Assembly (NCBI GenBank): GCA_016285575.1
Contig: JAEEQX010000013.1
Coordinates: forward strand, 1 to 34,842
DNA: 34,842 nt
Source: Lachnospiraceae bacterium
Lineage (GTDB): Bacteria; Bacillota; Clostridia; Lachnospirales; Lachnospiraceae
Direction of reading: 5' to 3'
Positions 34,028 through 34,842 of this stretch are shown here, piece after piece. The notes below the pieces were generated by a model, which did not search any database, was not told where the DNA came from, and saw only the letters and a program-made list of their open reading frames with translations. Every line of letters begins with the position of its first letter. Positions within the stretch are counted from its first letter, which is position 1. The translations under genes were made by a program, and so were the position numbers.

Positions 34028-34842
34028 TTAAGCTACTTTAATTCCGCTGTTTAATACTTTAACCTTATGAGCCTTCATCCATGCGATCAGGGCTTTTTCT
34101 TTATTATAGCAATTATCAAATTCTACAATACATTTGTCTTTATCTATGTTCTGTGTCTTATGATCGTAGCAATAAAGCAGGAATGATGAATACCAATCCC
34201 TCTGTACTTCAGTGCCATCCTGAAGTTTATATAATCGGTCAGATAGTTTCTTTTTAATGTAATCGTCAGCAGTATGGTCGTATTGTGAGGCTCTATAATT
34301 ATTTGGTACTTCTATATATGTACCGCCTGTTATCTTGAATTTCTTTTCTACCATGGTCTGAAATCCCGAAGGGCATCTGTTCCTTATAGATTTTCCAAAA
34401 CGTTTTTTCTTATTGAATTTGCCCTTATCATTTTTGGTAGTCTCTTTGGCTCGCCTCATGAGTTTGATTGCATTTTTAGGCTCTGTTATAAATATATCTC
34501 CAAGACTTCGCAAATGGTTGGCGTCCTCATTTATCGCAAGCTGCCTGTTAACTGCATTGATGCGACATAATTCGGAATGTCTGGCTTTCAGCTTCTTATA
34601 ATGGTTAGAGTATTTCCAAGTCTTACGACCTTTCTTAACAGTACCATCCTCATTATAGTTTTGCGGGTTGGTCGCTCGTCTTGATCTGTCCATTGCACGA
34701 TAAAGCAGGCGCTCTTTTCTTTCGGATGTCTGAATACTGTTTCCACGTTCCGAAAGATTTTTCAGACCAACTTCAGTATCGGAGGTATAGGCAACTGTCT
34801 GTGTCCCGATATCAGCACCTATCATGCCCTTGCCATACTTAT
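34028..34842 (-). CDS. tnpB: TnpB-like RNA-guided nuclease without zinc ribbon, 5' end beyond window
   Basis: The frame stays open to the right edge (KYGKG precedes the ATG at 34825), so that ATG is internal and the N-terminus is missing. Counting from it, the RuvC-like residues are D5 in MIGADIGTQTVAY, E115 in FITEPKNAIKLMRRAKET and D210 in EVQRDWYSSFLLY, all present, so nuclease activity is plausible. A basic middle part follows RuvC-I (AMDRSRRATNPQNYN, then KKGRKTWKYS). The CxxC pairs of the usual TnpB zinc ribbon are absent; YRASQYDHTADDYIKKKLSD and a polar strand stand there instead, a variant I recall from other Clostridia. TnpB proteins use omega-RNA to cut donor sites and keep the element in place. 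Confidence 0.88.
   Translation of the reverse strand, partial: KYGKGMIGADIGTQTVAYTSDTEVGLKNLSERGNSIQTSERKERLLYRAMDRSRRATNPQNYNEDGTVKKGRKTWKYSNHYKKLKARHSELCRINAVNRQLAINEDANHLRSLGDIFITEPKNAIKLMRRAKETTKNDKGKFNKKKRFGKSIRNRCPSGFQTMVEKKFKITGGTYIEVPNNYRASQYDHTADDYIKKKLSDRLYKLQDGTEVQRDWYSSFLLYCYDHKTQNIDKDKCIVEFDNCYNKEKALIAWMKAHKVKVLNSGIKVA

Larger units (their letters stand above)
33834..34842 (-). mobile_element. IS200/IS605-type element, right part (left end beyond window)
   Basis: The tnpB-like gene and its hairpin-rich right end form the visible part of an IS605-group element lying inside an acyltransferase-type gene. Whether a tnpA transposase is present cannot be seen, because the left side is outside the window. 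No target duplication is expected for this group. Confidence 0.75.

Noticed and set aside
34028-34825. Nuclease-dead TnpB repressor (TldR type)
   Set aside because: The three RuvC acidic residues appear present, so catalytic loss is not supported.
1-34842. CRISPR array, tRNA, rRNA, integrase or prophage genes
   Set aside because: No regularly spaced repeats, cloverleaf or rRNA sequence, and no phage-type proteins were recognised on either strand.

Overview
The window looks like a chromosomal segment of a low-to-moderate GC Firmicute, most likely a Lachnospiraceae bacterium of the Butyrivibrio/Pseudobutyrivibrio type. That is an inference from protein style, the AGGAGG-type ribosome binding sites and the mix of gene families. 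No rRNA, tRNA or CRISPR array was seen.

Region 1 (1-17725, all minus strand, leaving the window at the left edge) is one long surface-polysaccharide operon of 16 genes. In transcription order it holds: a WbaP-like priming sugar-phosphate transferase; a Wzz-like protein fused to a degenerate BY-kinase domain; a GT2; an EpsG-like polymerase; a GT2; two GT4 enzymes; a GT2; a PglK-like ABC exporter as the probable lipid-linked oligosaccharide flippase; an unusual GT2; a GtrB-GtrII-GtrB trio; an acyltransferase-3; a WecE-like aminotransferase; and a partial GNAT. Together they could start a repeat unit on undecaprenyl phosphate, extend it, flip it, polymerise it and decorate it, with a 4-amino-4,6-dideoxyhexose (Fuc4NAc-like) sugar made by the last two genes. 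A good sigma-A promoter lies at 17797-17825, flanked by two similar near-palindromic sites.

Region 2 (17875-20232, minus) is a two-gene operon: a GT2 and a GT-C-like membrane protein. It starts from a promoter placed directly after the terminator of the next gene, and its mRNA may be leaderless.

Region 3 (20319-26101) combines two GGDEF diguanylate cyclases, a solitary type IV pilin-like protein and a CPA2-type cation/proton antiporter with a GNAT. The pilin and the exopolysaccharide locus next to two c-di-GMP synthases suggest a sessile-lifestyle neighbourhood (inference).

Region 4 (26264-33310) is a set of small accessory genes on the minus strand: membrane and soluble hypotheticals, an AraC/GyrI-like regulator, three GNATs counting the two-domain one, a C_GCAxxG_C_C protein, a lipoprotein with a small acidic partner, a flavin-reductase-like gene broken by one in-frame stop, and a SAM methyltransferase.

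Region 5 (33377-34842) is the right end of an IS200/IS605-type element. It carries a zinc-ribbon-less TnpB-like RNA-guided nuclease gene, cut by the window edge, and a hairpin-rich right end that is the probable omega-RNA. The element has inserted into an acyltransferase/condensation-type gene, leaving its 3' remnant and a misleading chimeric reading frame.
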